The notes under the pieces: generated by a model
Told to the model about the DNA's origin: nothing
Database searches by the model: none
Seen by the model: the letters and a program-made list of their open reading frames with translations, nothing else
Shown here: positions 24,283-31,693 of the stretch, piece by piece
How positions within the stretch are numbered: position 1 is the first letter of the stretch
Layout of the letters: the number at the start of each line of letters is the position of its first letter
Made by a program: the position numbers and the translations under genes
Source of the DNA: an uncultured Bacteroidales bacterium
Lineage (GTDB): Bacteria > Bacteroidota > Bacteroidia > Bacteroidales > UBA932
Assembly: GCA_900316245.1 (NCBI GenBank)
Contig: ONCE01000004.1
Coordinates: 1-64,000 of the forward strand
DNA: 64,000 bases
Reading direction: 5' to 3'

Positions 24283-24290
24283 TAAAGATA
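24283..24290 (-). promoter_or_regulatory. Internal -7 box ahead of the MgtC-like gene
   Basis: TATCTTTA on the minus strand, 7 bases before the ATG at 24275 and inside the short gap after the DASS stop codon. It would give an almost leaderless mRNA. No clear -33 element is seen. Confidence 0.4.
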
Positions 24291-24299
24291 CAAATGTTA

Positions 24300-25877
24300 T
24301 TAAAAAAGTCCCGGCGTAATATGGAGCCATTTCAGAACGGTCTCGCCGAACAGGAGGATGAGGAACCAGGAGAAGGTCATCATCGTTATGCCATATTTGA
24401 AAGCGTCCGTCATGCTGTACTGGTTGGTGGTGTACAGCAGGGCCGCGGGTTTGCTGTTGAAGGGGAGCACGTAGCAGTGCTCGATGAGCATGGAAACCGG
24501 CAGGGCCAGGCTCATGGGAGGGAAGCCGAAGCGCTTCTCCACGCCCAGGGCGATGGGAACGAAGACCATCGTACGGATGGTTTTACTCTGGAAAACCAGG
24601 CCGGAATACATCATCAGGAAGGTAAGGACCACATAGAGTACCCAGAAAGGGGTATCGGCCGTAATGCCCATGGAGTTGAACGCGGCGTTCACCATGGTGT
24701 TGGGCAGGTCCGTGGCGTTGAGGCCGCTGCCCAGGGTGTAGGCGCCCGCGCTGAACAGCATCAGGTGCCAGGGAATGTCCACATCGTTCCATTTGACCAC
24801 CCCGATTCCCGGCAGCAGGGCCAGAATGGCGCCGATGAGGGCTACGATGGTCTCGTCAATGTGGTGGAAGGTGCCTTTGGTAATCCACAGGAACAGCACC
24901 AGCAGGAAGATGCCCACGGCTTTCCATTCTTCGGCCGACATCTTTCCCATGGCCGCCAGCTCTTCCTTCAGGCGGTCCAGGCCGCCGGGCAGCTGGGGCT
25001 TCTGCTCTTCCTTTTTCATGGGGAAGAACACATACATTCCCAGGAGCAGGCCCACCACCAGGATGATGATGCTCATGGGACCCACGGCTACCAGCCATTC
25101 CTTGTAGCCAAAGTCGCAGCTTCCCACGAAGCCGGCAATCAGGGAGATGGCCAGCAGGTGCGCGCCGCTGCCCGTGTAGAAGGCGTTGGCGCCGATGTTC
25201 ACCTGGAACAGGTTCTGGATTACCAGGTTGCGGCCAAAGTTGTTGCGGTGGCCGTCAGAGGCCCCGTAGATGGCGCAGATGACCATGAAGATGGGCAGCA
25301 TGATGGTGGCCTTCACGGTTGTGGCCGATATAAAGGCGCTCAGAACCAGGTTGATGAGCAGGAAACTCCACAGCACGCCTTTGGCGCTTCGGCCGAACTT
25401 GATCACGAAGGCCAGGGCCAGGCGCCGGGCGAACTGGGTTTTCACCAGCATGGACGCCAGCACAAAGCTGAGGATGTTGAGCCACATCACCGGATGGCCC
25501 AGCTGGGCCAGGGCCTCTTTCTGGGTGGTTACGTTAAACAACACCACACCCAGGATGAGGATGAGGGATGTGAGGTAATTGGGGATGGCCTCCGTTATCC
25601 ACAGAATCAGACTGGCCACAAAGATGCCCAGCATGGCGTAGTTGGCACGGAGGAAACCTTCCAGACCCAGGGCTGTCAGCCGCTTCTGAGCCGAAGCGGC
25701 CAGCAGCCCGGTGTCCAGATGGTCTATGAACCCGATGTGACAGAACCATGTAATCCAGACAAATGCAATGAAAGCCAGGGGCGCGCCCAGGCGTGCCATC
25801 CAGATCTCAAAGGTCGATTTCTGCATCTTGGGCAGCTTCTCAACCTTGTAGTTGTTCATGTCTAACGGGTCCATCAT
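24300..25877 (-). CDS. DASS/SLC13 family sodium-coupled anion transporter
   Basis: 525 residues with about 11-13 membrane segments. DASS features include LWITEAIPNYLTSLILIL, ISATTVKATIMLPI (an SNT-like sodium/substrate motif region), VIQNLFQVNIGANAFYTGSGAHLL and, in the second repeat, LIEHCYVLPFNSKPAALLY. The family imports dicarboxylates, citrate, sulfate or phosphate with sodium. The canonical SNT motif is not exact in either half (SAT, NSK), so the substrate cannot be assigned. It starts 1 base after the CYTH gene ends, so the genes are tightly linked. In this context phosphate or another oxyanion is a reasonable guess, but a C4-dicarboxylate carrier is equally possible. Confidence 0.88.
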   Translation of the reverse strand: MMDPLDMNNYKVEKLPKMQKSTFEIWMARLGAPLAFIAFVWITWFCHIGFIDHLDTGLLAASAQKRLTALGLEGFLRANYAMLGIFVASLILWITEAIPNYLTSLILILGVVLFNVTTQKEALAQLGHPVMWLNILSFVLASMLVKTQFARRLALAFVIKFGRSAKGVLWSFLLINLVLSAFISATTVKATIMLPIFMVICAIYGASDGHRNNFGRNLVIQNLFQVNIGANAFYTGSGAHLLAISLIAGFVGSCDFGYKEWLVAVGPMSIIILVVGLLLGMYVFFPMKKEEQKPQLPGGLDRLKEELAAMGKMSAEEWKAVGIFLLVLFLWITKGTFHHIDETIVALIGAILALLPGIGVVKWNDVDIPWHLMLFSAGAYTLGSGLNATDLPNTMVNAAFNSMGITADTPFWVLYVVLTFLMMYSGLVFQSKTIRTMVFVPIALGVEKRFGFPPMSLALPVSMLIEHCYVLPFNSKPAALLYTTNQYSMTDAFKYGITMMTFSWFLILLFGETVLKWLHITPGLF

Positions 25878-25878
25878 A

Positions 25879-26355
25879 TTACTTCCAGTTCTTATAAGGG
25901 TTTTTCATAAGCATGGAGTTGAAGTACTTGGGGTCACCAGTCACTTCTTCGCCCAGCCAGGCGGGTTTGTCGAAGGGCTCGTTCTCGTCCTCCAGTTCCA
26001 CCTCGGCCACGGTGAGGCCGTCGTTGTCACCGTAGAACTCGTCTACTTCCCAAGTGTGCTTGCCGTCGGTGTTCTTCACCAGGTAGCGGGTCTTGTCAAT
26101 GACGCCGGGTTCGGCCAGGTCCAGGAGGGCCTTCACCTCATCCACGGGGATTTCCTTCTCCCACTCGAAACGGGCGGCGCCGGAGGCGTTGCCAATGCCC
26201 TTGACGGTGATGAAACCTTTGTCTCCCTTTACGCGGATGCGCACGGTGCGCTCCGGAACGGAAGAGAGATAACCCTGCGTAATGCGGGTGGCTTTGAAGG
26301 CTTCGGCCTTGAAGTCTCCCTTTACCAAGAATTTCTTTTCAATTTCCTGTGCCAT
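25879..26355 (-). CDS. CYTH-domain protein, probable inorganic triphosphatase
   Basis: 158 residues, the size of the small bacterial CYTH enzymes. The N-terminal ExExK motif is present as MAQEIEKKFLV, followed by the basic strands TVRIRVKGDKGFITVKG and the acidic EWEKEIP, TWEVDEFYG and TVAEVELEDENE, which would ring the tunnel binding a triphosphate and metal ions. Characterised small CYTH proteins, such as those of Nitrosomonas and Clostridium, hydrolyse tripolyphosphate. It is 3 bases from a second, more distant CYTH-like gene and 1 base from the DASS gene. Confidence 0.92.
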   Translation of the reverse strand: MAQEIEKKFLVKGDFKAEAFKATRITQGYLSSVPERTVRIRVKGDKGFITVKGIGNASGAARFEWEKEIPVDEVKALLDLAEPGVIDKTRYLVKNTDGKHTWEVDEFYGDNDGLTVAEVELEDENEPFDKPAWLGEEVTGDPKYFNSMLMKNPYKNWK

Positions 26356-26358
26356 GGT

Positions 26359-26997
26359 TTATTCGTTAGCTAAAGGTTTGTCACTCATGCCGATAACGCG
26401 CTTGATGGCCTGCAGGTAGTTGATGTTTTCAACGCCTTCCAGGTGGCAGTCGGCCACAGTCTTCTTGATGTCTTCGATCTCCGTGCTCTCGGAGTTGATG
26501 GTCACCACCTTGGCGCCGTTGATGAGCACGTTGCCCACTTCGCAGATGGTGTTGTTCACCATATAGCCGAAGCGCTGCTTGTGCACGCGCACGGCGGCCA
26601 GGTCCGGGCAGGCCTTCACCATGGCGATGAACTCGTCAAAGGTGTAGGTATCCTTGGTGAGCTTGGGCATTTCCACCATGAAGGCGGGAAACACTTCCTT
26701 CTCCAGGACTTCCTTGGAGATGGGGAATTCTCCCTTCATCAGGGGGTTCCACTGCTCAAAGCCGTCTACGGTCTGGACATAGGTCTTGATGTCCATCTTG
26801 CCGTCGCGGATCTTGGTATTGTTGATATCGTTCTTGGCGCTGATGATGTAAATCTCATCGCTGGTGCGTTCCCAGACCTTCTCCGGTACGGGGGCGCTCA
26901 GGCGGGCCATTCTCTTGTGTGCCTCGCAGAAGCACTGTCCAAAGCTACGGAATTCAAAGCGAGGTTTGGATATCTCGCCAATCTTAAGTTCTGCCAT
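26359..26997 (-). CDS. Conserved protein with a CYTH-like domain
   Basis: 212 residues, no signal peptide. Segments such as SDEIYIISAKNDINNTKIRDGKMDIKT, WNPLMKGEFPI, AVRVHKQRFGYMVNNTICEVGNV and INSESTEIEDIKKTV follow the alternating basic and acidic strand pattern of the CYTH/triphosphate-tunnel fold. The family is too distant for me to name with certainty. The textbook ExExK motif at the very N-terminus is not obvious (MAELKIGEISKPRFEFRSF). Its position immediately upstream of a true CYTH gene supports the call. It may bind a nucleotide or polyphosphate rather than hydrolyse it. Confidence 0.62.
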   Translation of the reverse strand: MAELKIGEISKPRFEFRSFGQCFCEAHKRMARLSAPVPEKVWERTSDEIYIISAKNDINNTKIRDGKMDIKTYVQTVDGFEQWNPLMKGEFPISKEVLEKEVFPAFMVEMPKLTKDTYTFDEFIAMVKACPDLAAVRVHKQRFGYMVNNTICEVGNVLINGAKVVTINSESTEIEDIKKTVADCHLEGVENINYLQAIKRVIGMSDKPLANE

Positions 26998-27021
26998 AAT
27001 TTTTTAAGTTATTAAATATTA

Positions 27022-27846
27022 CTATTTTACGTCAGGGTCATCGGTTCCGGAAGTGGCGTTCTTGGCACCCTGGGTGGGAGCGGCAATCTTGAAGGCGCCG
27101 GTACCGTCGGGAATGCGCTGCCAGGAATCCGTCACGTTGGGCAGGCTGGCGCCCCACTTGCCGTCGGAACCCTTTTCGCCGCGCTGGAACTGGTCAATCT
27201 TGTTGCCCTTGGTGTCGAAGAGTTCCACCAGCACGCTCTTCTTGGAGGAGAAGCCGCTGGAGAAGCCGCGCTCCGTGGTACCCTTGGCACCTACAATGGC
27301 GAATACACCGTGGGCGGGAACCACTTCACCGTCAATACCGGTCCAGCACAGGGCTTCGTCCTTGTTCAGGGTGACGCCGGTGAGCTTGATGGGAAAATCA
27401 CTGCCGTTGTGGAGTTCGATGAATTTCTCCTCGTCGGCACCGGCACCATACAGTTCGTTGATCTTGAGTTTGGTCCAGTCGGTGGCCGGGTCTCCCACCT
27501 TGTAGGTGTAATTATCGGAGACGGTCTCGAATTCGGCCTCGTTGACAATCTTGATGTTGAAGGAAACCTCCGTGCCGTCCGGGAGGGCGGGGATGGTGCC
27601 CTTGAACTGGTATCCGCTGTTGTCCGGGGTCATGGGAACGGCGGCGTTACCATAGTACAGGGTGGCCGTGGTGACGGCCTGGAGGCCGCTCACCGTAACA
27701 GTGACGGTCACTTGATCGTTGGAAGTGGGTGCTTCGGGAGTATAGACCACCTTTTCAATCTTGGTGGGGCCTTTGAATACTTCGTCCTTGACGCATCCGG
27801 TAAGGGCCAGCAGGGCTGCGGCGGTAATGATAAATATCTTTTTCAT
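27022..27846 (-). CDS. Lipoprotein with lamin-tail (LTD) domain
   Basis: 274 residues. MKKIFIITAAALLALTGC is a lipoprotein signal with Cys18. An Ig-like domain (about 30-120, with PTSNDQVTVTVTVSGL) is followed by a lamin-tail domain (about 130-265): LKINELYGAGADEEKFIELHNGSDFPI, GVFAIVG, WQRIPDGTGAFKIAAPTQGAKN. LTDs in bacteria occur on secreted or surface proteins, often nucleases and phosphatases, and are thought to bind or tether. No catalytic domain is present here. It lies 25 bases after the porin gene, so it may be a surface partner of the porin. Confidence 0.85.
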   Translation of the reverse strand: MKKIFIITAAALLALTGCVKDEVFKGPTKIEKVVYTPEAPTSNDQVTVTVTVSGLQAVTTATLYYGNAAVPMTPDNSGYQFKGTIPALPDGTEVSFNIKIVNEAEFETVSDNYTYKVGDPATDWTKLKINELYGAGADEEKFIELHNGSDFPIKLTGVTLNKDEALCWTGIDGEVVPAHGVFAIVGAKGTTERGFSSGFSSKKSVLVELFDTKGNKIDQFQRGEKGSDGKWGASLPNVTDSWQRIPDGTGAFKIAAPTQGAKNATSGTDDPDVK

Positions 27847-27871
27847 GACTAAAGTCTGTTTTTACGTTATA

Positions 27872-29266
27872 CTAGAAGTCCACTTCGAGACGCAGGGAAA
27901 CCATATGGTAGTCTACGCCGGCCTTGCCCATAGGGGCCACCACCTTGGTGTAGTCCTTGGTAGCATTGCCCAGGGCGTCCAGGCCCACATTCAGCTTGTC
28001 CTTGCCGTTGGCATAGCGGTCGTTGTTGTTGTACTGGTAGTTGAGCTGGAAACGCACGTTGTTGGTGACCCACCAGTTCAGGCCCACGGTATAGGCCTCG
28101 GCGCTGCCGCCGTAAACGGTTTCCTTGGCATTCTTGCGGGTATCGTTGAGGTTGCAGTACTCGTAGCGGGCGCAGAGTTCCAGGTCTCCCCACTTTTTGC
28201 CGCGCTCGGCACGGGTGTACTTGGCGCCCTTGGCATCGTAACGCTGCTTGCCGCCAAAGAGGAGGTAGCCGGCCTGTACATACCAGCCGCCGAAATTGTT
28301 CACCAGTTTGGTGTCCTTGTAGTGGACGTTGTCTCCGATGTAGGCGGCCTCATAGCGCAGGCCACCCCAGTGACCGGCCAGTTCCACGGTCCACAGGTGG
28401 TTGAACTCGTAGTCCTTGAGGTTGTTGGTGTCGATGTACTTCTTGCGGTTGATGCTGGTGGAGTTACGGGCGCTGGCGCGGTAGGTGCCCCATTCGCCGG
28501 TGGCTACGCTGCCCAGCGTGGTGCGGAAGGAGTGGGCCAGGCCGATGTGCAGTCCGGCGTTCTCCGACTTGAACAGGGGACGGAAGACAATCTTGGAGGT
28601 AACGGCAAATCCGGTCTTGTTCTTGAAGCTGATGCCGCGGCCAAAATCCTTGTTGTTGTCCTGTACGTTGGTGATTTCCTCGGCGCCGGCGCCTTCCTGG
28701 GCAAAGAAGCCTACGGAAGCCCACAGCCAGGGATTGTCATACTTGGCGTTGAAGCCCAGGTGGCGGGAAGGGGCGAGGGCCGAGCACACCATGGGACGCT
28801 CCATGAACATCAGGTAACGGGAAGAGGTGTTGCGCTGGATGGAGAAATTCTCCTTGAAGTTACCGGCCTGCAGCTCCAGGTTACGGACGCCGGTGAAACG
28901 GATGATGGCATCCTTGAGCTCTACCAGACCGTCGGCCAGGTCCATATCAAACTCGCCGTACCACTTGTCGTCCAGCTGGGCTTTCATGGCAAAGCGGGCA
29001 CGGCGGACGCTGATTCCGTTGCCGATGGGGTCTGCATAGGAGGGTGCGCCAAAGAAGGCACCCATGTCTACCTGGACACGGTTGTCGAACCAGATCTTGT
29101 AGTTGCTGTTGGGGGATCCGATGACCAGGAATCCATCCTGGGATTCTGCATCCAGGACTTCGGATTCTACGGCCACGCCGTACTGGTTGTACTTGACGGC
29201 TTTCTGCGCAAAGGCTGCAGACGCGGTCAGCAGCACGATTGCAATCACAGAGGTTAGTTTACGCAT
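27872..29266 (-). CDS. Phosphate-selective porin O/P-like outer membrane protein
   Basis: 464 residues. MRKLTSVIAIVLLTASAAFAQ is a signal peptide; the start is the ATG at 29266. The barrel follows the Porin_O_P pattern: NRVQVDMGAFFG near the start, ISVRRARFAMKAQLDDKWYGEFDMDLADGLVELKDAI, LELQAGNFKENFSIQRNTSSRYLMFMERP, and the final strand MVSLRLEVDF ending in Phe. In Pseudomonas OprP/OprO admit phosphate and polyphosphate; in Bacteroidota the family is broad and not all members are phosphate-specific. Here the position 16 bases after a PiT-derived regulator and next to a DUF47 gene makes a phosphate role credible. Confidence 0.88.
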   Translation of the reverse strand: MRKLTSVIAIVLLTASAAFAQKAVKYNQYGVAVESEVLDAESQDGFLVIGSPNSNYKIWFDNRVQVDMGAFFGAPSYADPIGNGISVRRARFAMKAQLDDKWYGEFDMDLADGLVELKDAIIRFTGVRNLELQAGNFKENFSIQRNTSSRYLMFMERPMVCSALAPSRHLGFNAKYDNPWLWASVGFFAQEGAGAEEITNVQDNNKDFGRGISFKNKTGFAVTSKIVFRPLFKSENAGLHIGLAHSFRTTLGSVATGEWGTYRASARNSTSINRKKYIDTNNLKDYEFNHLWTVELAGHWGGLRYEAAYIGDNVHYKDTKLVNNFGGWYVQAGYLLFGGKQRYDAKGAKYTRAERGKKWGDLELCARYEYCNLNDTRKNAKETVYGGSAEAYTVGLNWWVTNNVRFQLNYQYNNNDRYANGKDKLNVGLDALGNATKDYTKVVAPMGKAGVDYHMVSLRLEVDF

Positions 29267-29282
29267 AGCTGTAAAAATTGGG

Positions 29283-30920
29283 TTAGATTGATTTAATGTA
29301 TTGTACAAGGTTGACGGAACGGTCCAGTCCCAGCTTGATGCGAAGACGGTACCGGCCGATTTCTACACTTTTGGGGGTGATGTTCATCAGGGAGGCAATG
29401 TACTTGGAGGAGAAGCCCTGGCGCAGCAGGATGGCCAGTTTCCTTTCTCCTTCCGTGAGGTCCGGGAAAGCCTCTTTCAGGCGCATGTTAAAGTCCCGGT
29501 GCAGGACCTCGGACCGGGCATAGAAATCACTCATTTCCCGGGAGAAATACATCCTTTCCCTGAGCTCGGACAGGACTTCGTCCAGCGACTGGTTCTTTTC
29601 CGACCCGTCCGGGAGCTCTTTGGTGCGGGAAAGTTCTTCGTAGACTTTTTCCATAAAGGCCTTTTGGTCGCTCACGCCCACGGCAAAGTCTACCAGCTCT
29701 TTCCGCTTGATATCCAGCTTGTTAAGCAAGTCTTTTTCATTGGTCTCCACCCGGACCTCCAGGGCCGACAGGGCTTTCCGCGTGCTGGCCACCTGCTCTT
29801 CGCGGGCGTTTATGAGCCGCTGGTGCAGGGCTTCTTCCCGGCGGTTGCGGTTATACATATACAGCCCCGCCAGCACCAGTACGATGCCCAGCAGGATGAA
29901 GACGGGTACGGGGTTGGCGTTCCATCCGGCGCTTCCGGAGCGGACCTCGCTGGCCCCCAGGATAAGGCTGAGGCAGTATCCCAGCAGGATCCCCATCACC
30001 GGGGCCACGACCGTTGCCGCCACGTGCCTTTGGATGTCGTCTCCGCTCAGGGCCGCCTTCTGCCGCACCAGGCTGCCGGCCACCAGGGCCGATATGAGCA
30101 GCGACCCGGCGCTCAGGGGGGCGGGAAGGCCTCCCGGCCAGGAGAAGAGGGCAAAGGTGGCCGCCATGGAGAGCAGGATGGCGAGGGTGTGCCCCGTTCC
30201 AAAGTCCAGCTGGTCTTCGGCCATTTCTCCCACGCGTACGTGGATGCCGCGGGCCTGCGGGATATAGAGGAGGATGGCCACGGCCACGACAATGGCTGCG
30301 GACAGCCCTCCGCCGCCCAGGACGGGAAGCGGGAGCAGGGACAGGATCTGTCCTTCGTTCCACCCGGCGGCGGCTACCAGCAGCAGGGTGGCCAGGGTGC
30401 AGCCGGTCAGGAGCCGGCTGTCCGAGTAGGCCAGATGGCGGCCGCTCTTGGTGGAGTACGAGGAGAAAAGGCGGGTTAAAAGGGCTGTGAGGAGCCCGCA
30501 TACGAGAGGGGCCGCTGCCCACGCGGCCGCAATACGGCCCATCCGCAGCCAGTCCATCTGGCCGCTGATCATCAGCGAACAGCCAAAGACCGCACCCACG
30601 AAGGCGTAGGGAACCGCCGCCCAGCGGTGCAGCATGGCAGCCACAAAGACCGCCACAATGGTGCTCAGGGAGATGGCCAGCAGGCTCTGCAGGTCCTGGG
30701 AGGGAAGGAGATCCTGCAGCGTGTCCGTATACCCGTTGGGATAGAATAGAGGGGCCACCGCTGCGCCCAGAAGGAGCAGGGGGACCAGGAGCTTCACCAG
30801 GATGCGTTCGTCGGCGCCCGAGGCGTGTACCACGCCCAAAATGGAAGGAAACTCCAGCCGGATGAGCGGGAGTCCTACCAGCAGCAGCGCCAGGACAACG
30901 GCAAGAAGGGGAAGGACCAT
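29283..30920 (-). CDS. PiT-transporter-like membrane domain fused to a LuxR-like HTH: putative membrane phosphate sensor-regulator
   Basis: 545 residues. Residues 1-350 hold about 10 membrane segments with the two inverted halves of PiT phosphate permeases: AVPYAFVGAVFG...RIAAAWAAAPLVCGLLTAL in the first, and RVGEMAEDQLDFGTGHTLAI...PAPLSAGSLLISALVAGSL in the second. The PiT signature GxNDxxN is not recognisable in the first half and reads GWNEGQ in the second, so transport may be lost. A coiled coil follows (about 355-440, NREEALHQRLINAREEQ onward), then a C-terminal HTH with LTEGERKLAILLRQGFSSKY and LMNITPKSVEIGRYRLRIKL, like the LuxR-type domains of Bacteroidota membrane regulators. DUF47 proteins are standard partners of PiT; one is encoded 2 bases upstream. 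I infer a phosphate-responsive transcription factor, although transport plus regulation is possible. Confidence 0.8.
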   Translation of the reverse strand: MVLPLLAVVLALLLVGLPLIRLEFPSILGVVHASGADERILVKLLVPLLLLGAAVAPLFYPNGYTDTLQDLLPSQDLQSLLAISLSTIVAVFVAAMLHRWAAVPYAFVGAVFGCSLMISGQMDWLRMGRIAAAWAAAPLVCGLLTALLTRLFSSYSTKSGRHLAYSDSRLLTGCTLATLLLVAAAGWNEGQILSLLPLPVLGGGGLSAAIVVAVAILLYIPQARGIHVRVGEMAEDQLDFGTGHTLAILLSMAATFALFSWPGGLPAPLSAGSLLISALVAGSLVRQKAALSGDDIQRHVAATVVAPVMGILLGYCLSLILGASEVRSGSAGWNANPVPVFILLGIVLVLAGLYMYNRNRREEALHQRLINAREEQVASTRKALSALEVRVETNEKDLLNKLDIKRKELVDFAVGVSDQKAFMEKVYEELSRTKELPDGSEKNQSLDEVLSELRERMYFSREMSDFYARSEVLHRDFNMRLKEAFPDLTEGERKLAILLRQGFSSKYIASLMNITPKSVEIGRYRLRIKLGLDRSVNLVQYIKSI

Positions 30921-30922
30921 GG

Positions 30923-31585
30923 CTACAGGCTTCGTTTGATGGACATAACCGATAGCTGGTCCGCCACTTTGACGGCAGCCGTGGAGAGGTCTTCTATGTG
31001 GAGGGCAAAGTAGCGCAGGTGGAACTTCTCGCTCAACTTGAGCTGGGACATCTCATGGAAAACCGTACGCTTGATGCCCTGGGACAGTTTGACGGCCTGC
31101 TTATCATAGAGGTACACCCGGTGGATGGTTTCGCTTACCTTGTCGGGCTGTGAAAAATAGGCCTTGGTGCCGGGGATGGATGCCTCTACCGCCATGACTG
31201 CGAGTTCGGCCAGCTTGACGAATTCCTTGTTCAGGGAAGCCGGAACGTGCGGGGCTTCAATTTCAAATTGAATAAGGTCGTTGCTAAGGGTGGAGAGGAT
31301 GTGGTCGTAGCGCTCCAGCAGGCGCATGATGTCTCCGCGGTAGCGGATAAGGGCTCCGCGGGCGTAGAGCATGTTCTCAATGTCCCTTCTGAGGGCAGCC
31401 GCCTCCGTTTCCGTAGTGGCCATGGCCGACAGGGTGCGGGAAAAACTCTCTGGGTCGTTGTATAGGTAGCTCCTCACTCCCTCCTTGAAAAGAATGAGTG
31501 CAGTATCTACGGTACTGAGGAGTTTTTCTACGGCCTCTGCGAACATCCGGGGCCGGTTTGCAGAGAATAATCCGAACATTTTCAT
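30923..31585 (-). CDS. DUF47/PhoU-like Pit accessory protein
   Basis: 220 residues, all helical, matching the DUF47 (PhoU-like) family: FGLFSANRPRMFAEAVEKLLSTVDTALILFKEGV, then ATTETEAAALRRDIENMLYARGALIRYRGDIMRLLERYDHILS, then a C-terminal three-helix unit. PhoU folds use clustered acidic residues on two helical bundles to bind metals, and DUF47 members are usually paired with PiT phosphate permeases. It is the first gene of the run and has the clearest promoter of the region. The downstream gene is a PiT-HTH fusion, so this protein may modulate that sensor as PhoU modulates PhoR. Confidence 0.87.
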   Translation of the reverse strand: MKMFGLFSANRPRMFAEAVEKLLSTVDTALILFKEGVRSYLYNDPESFSRTLSAMATTETEAAALRRDIENMLYARGALIRYRGDIMRLLERYDHILSTLSNDLIQFEIEAPHVPASLNKEFVKLAELAVMAVEASIPGTKAYFSQPDKVSETIHRVYLYDKQAVKLSQGIKRTVFHEMSQLKLSEKFHLRYFALHIEDLSTAAVKVADQLSVMSIKRSL

Positions 31586-31609
31586 ACGCTTGCGGTTAGT
31601 TTGCTAACC

Positions 31610-31640
31610 CAAAGGTAGGAAATGTTCGGAATCTCTACAA
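31610..31640 (-). promoter_or_regulatory. Consensus promoter of the phosphate run, flanked by two palindromes
   Basis: On the minus strand TTG (31640-31638), exactly 20 bases, then TACCTTTG (31617-31610). Two dyads accompany it. GGTTAG-TTTG-CTAACC at 31594-31609 sits where transcription should start. CTCTACAA at 31633-31640 and TTGTAGAG at 31665-31672 are a perfect 8-bp pair separated by 24 bases, with one arm covering the -33 element. Both are good operator candidates, perhaps for the PiT-HTH protein itself. Confidence 0.68.
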
Positions 31641-31693
31641 GCTATTCTTTAGCCTGATGGGTTTTTGTAGAGTTTTTTTCACAACAAAAAACA

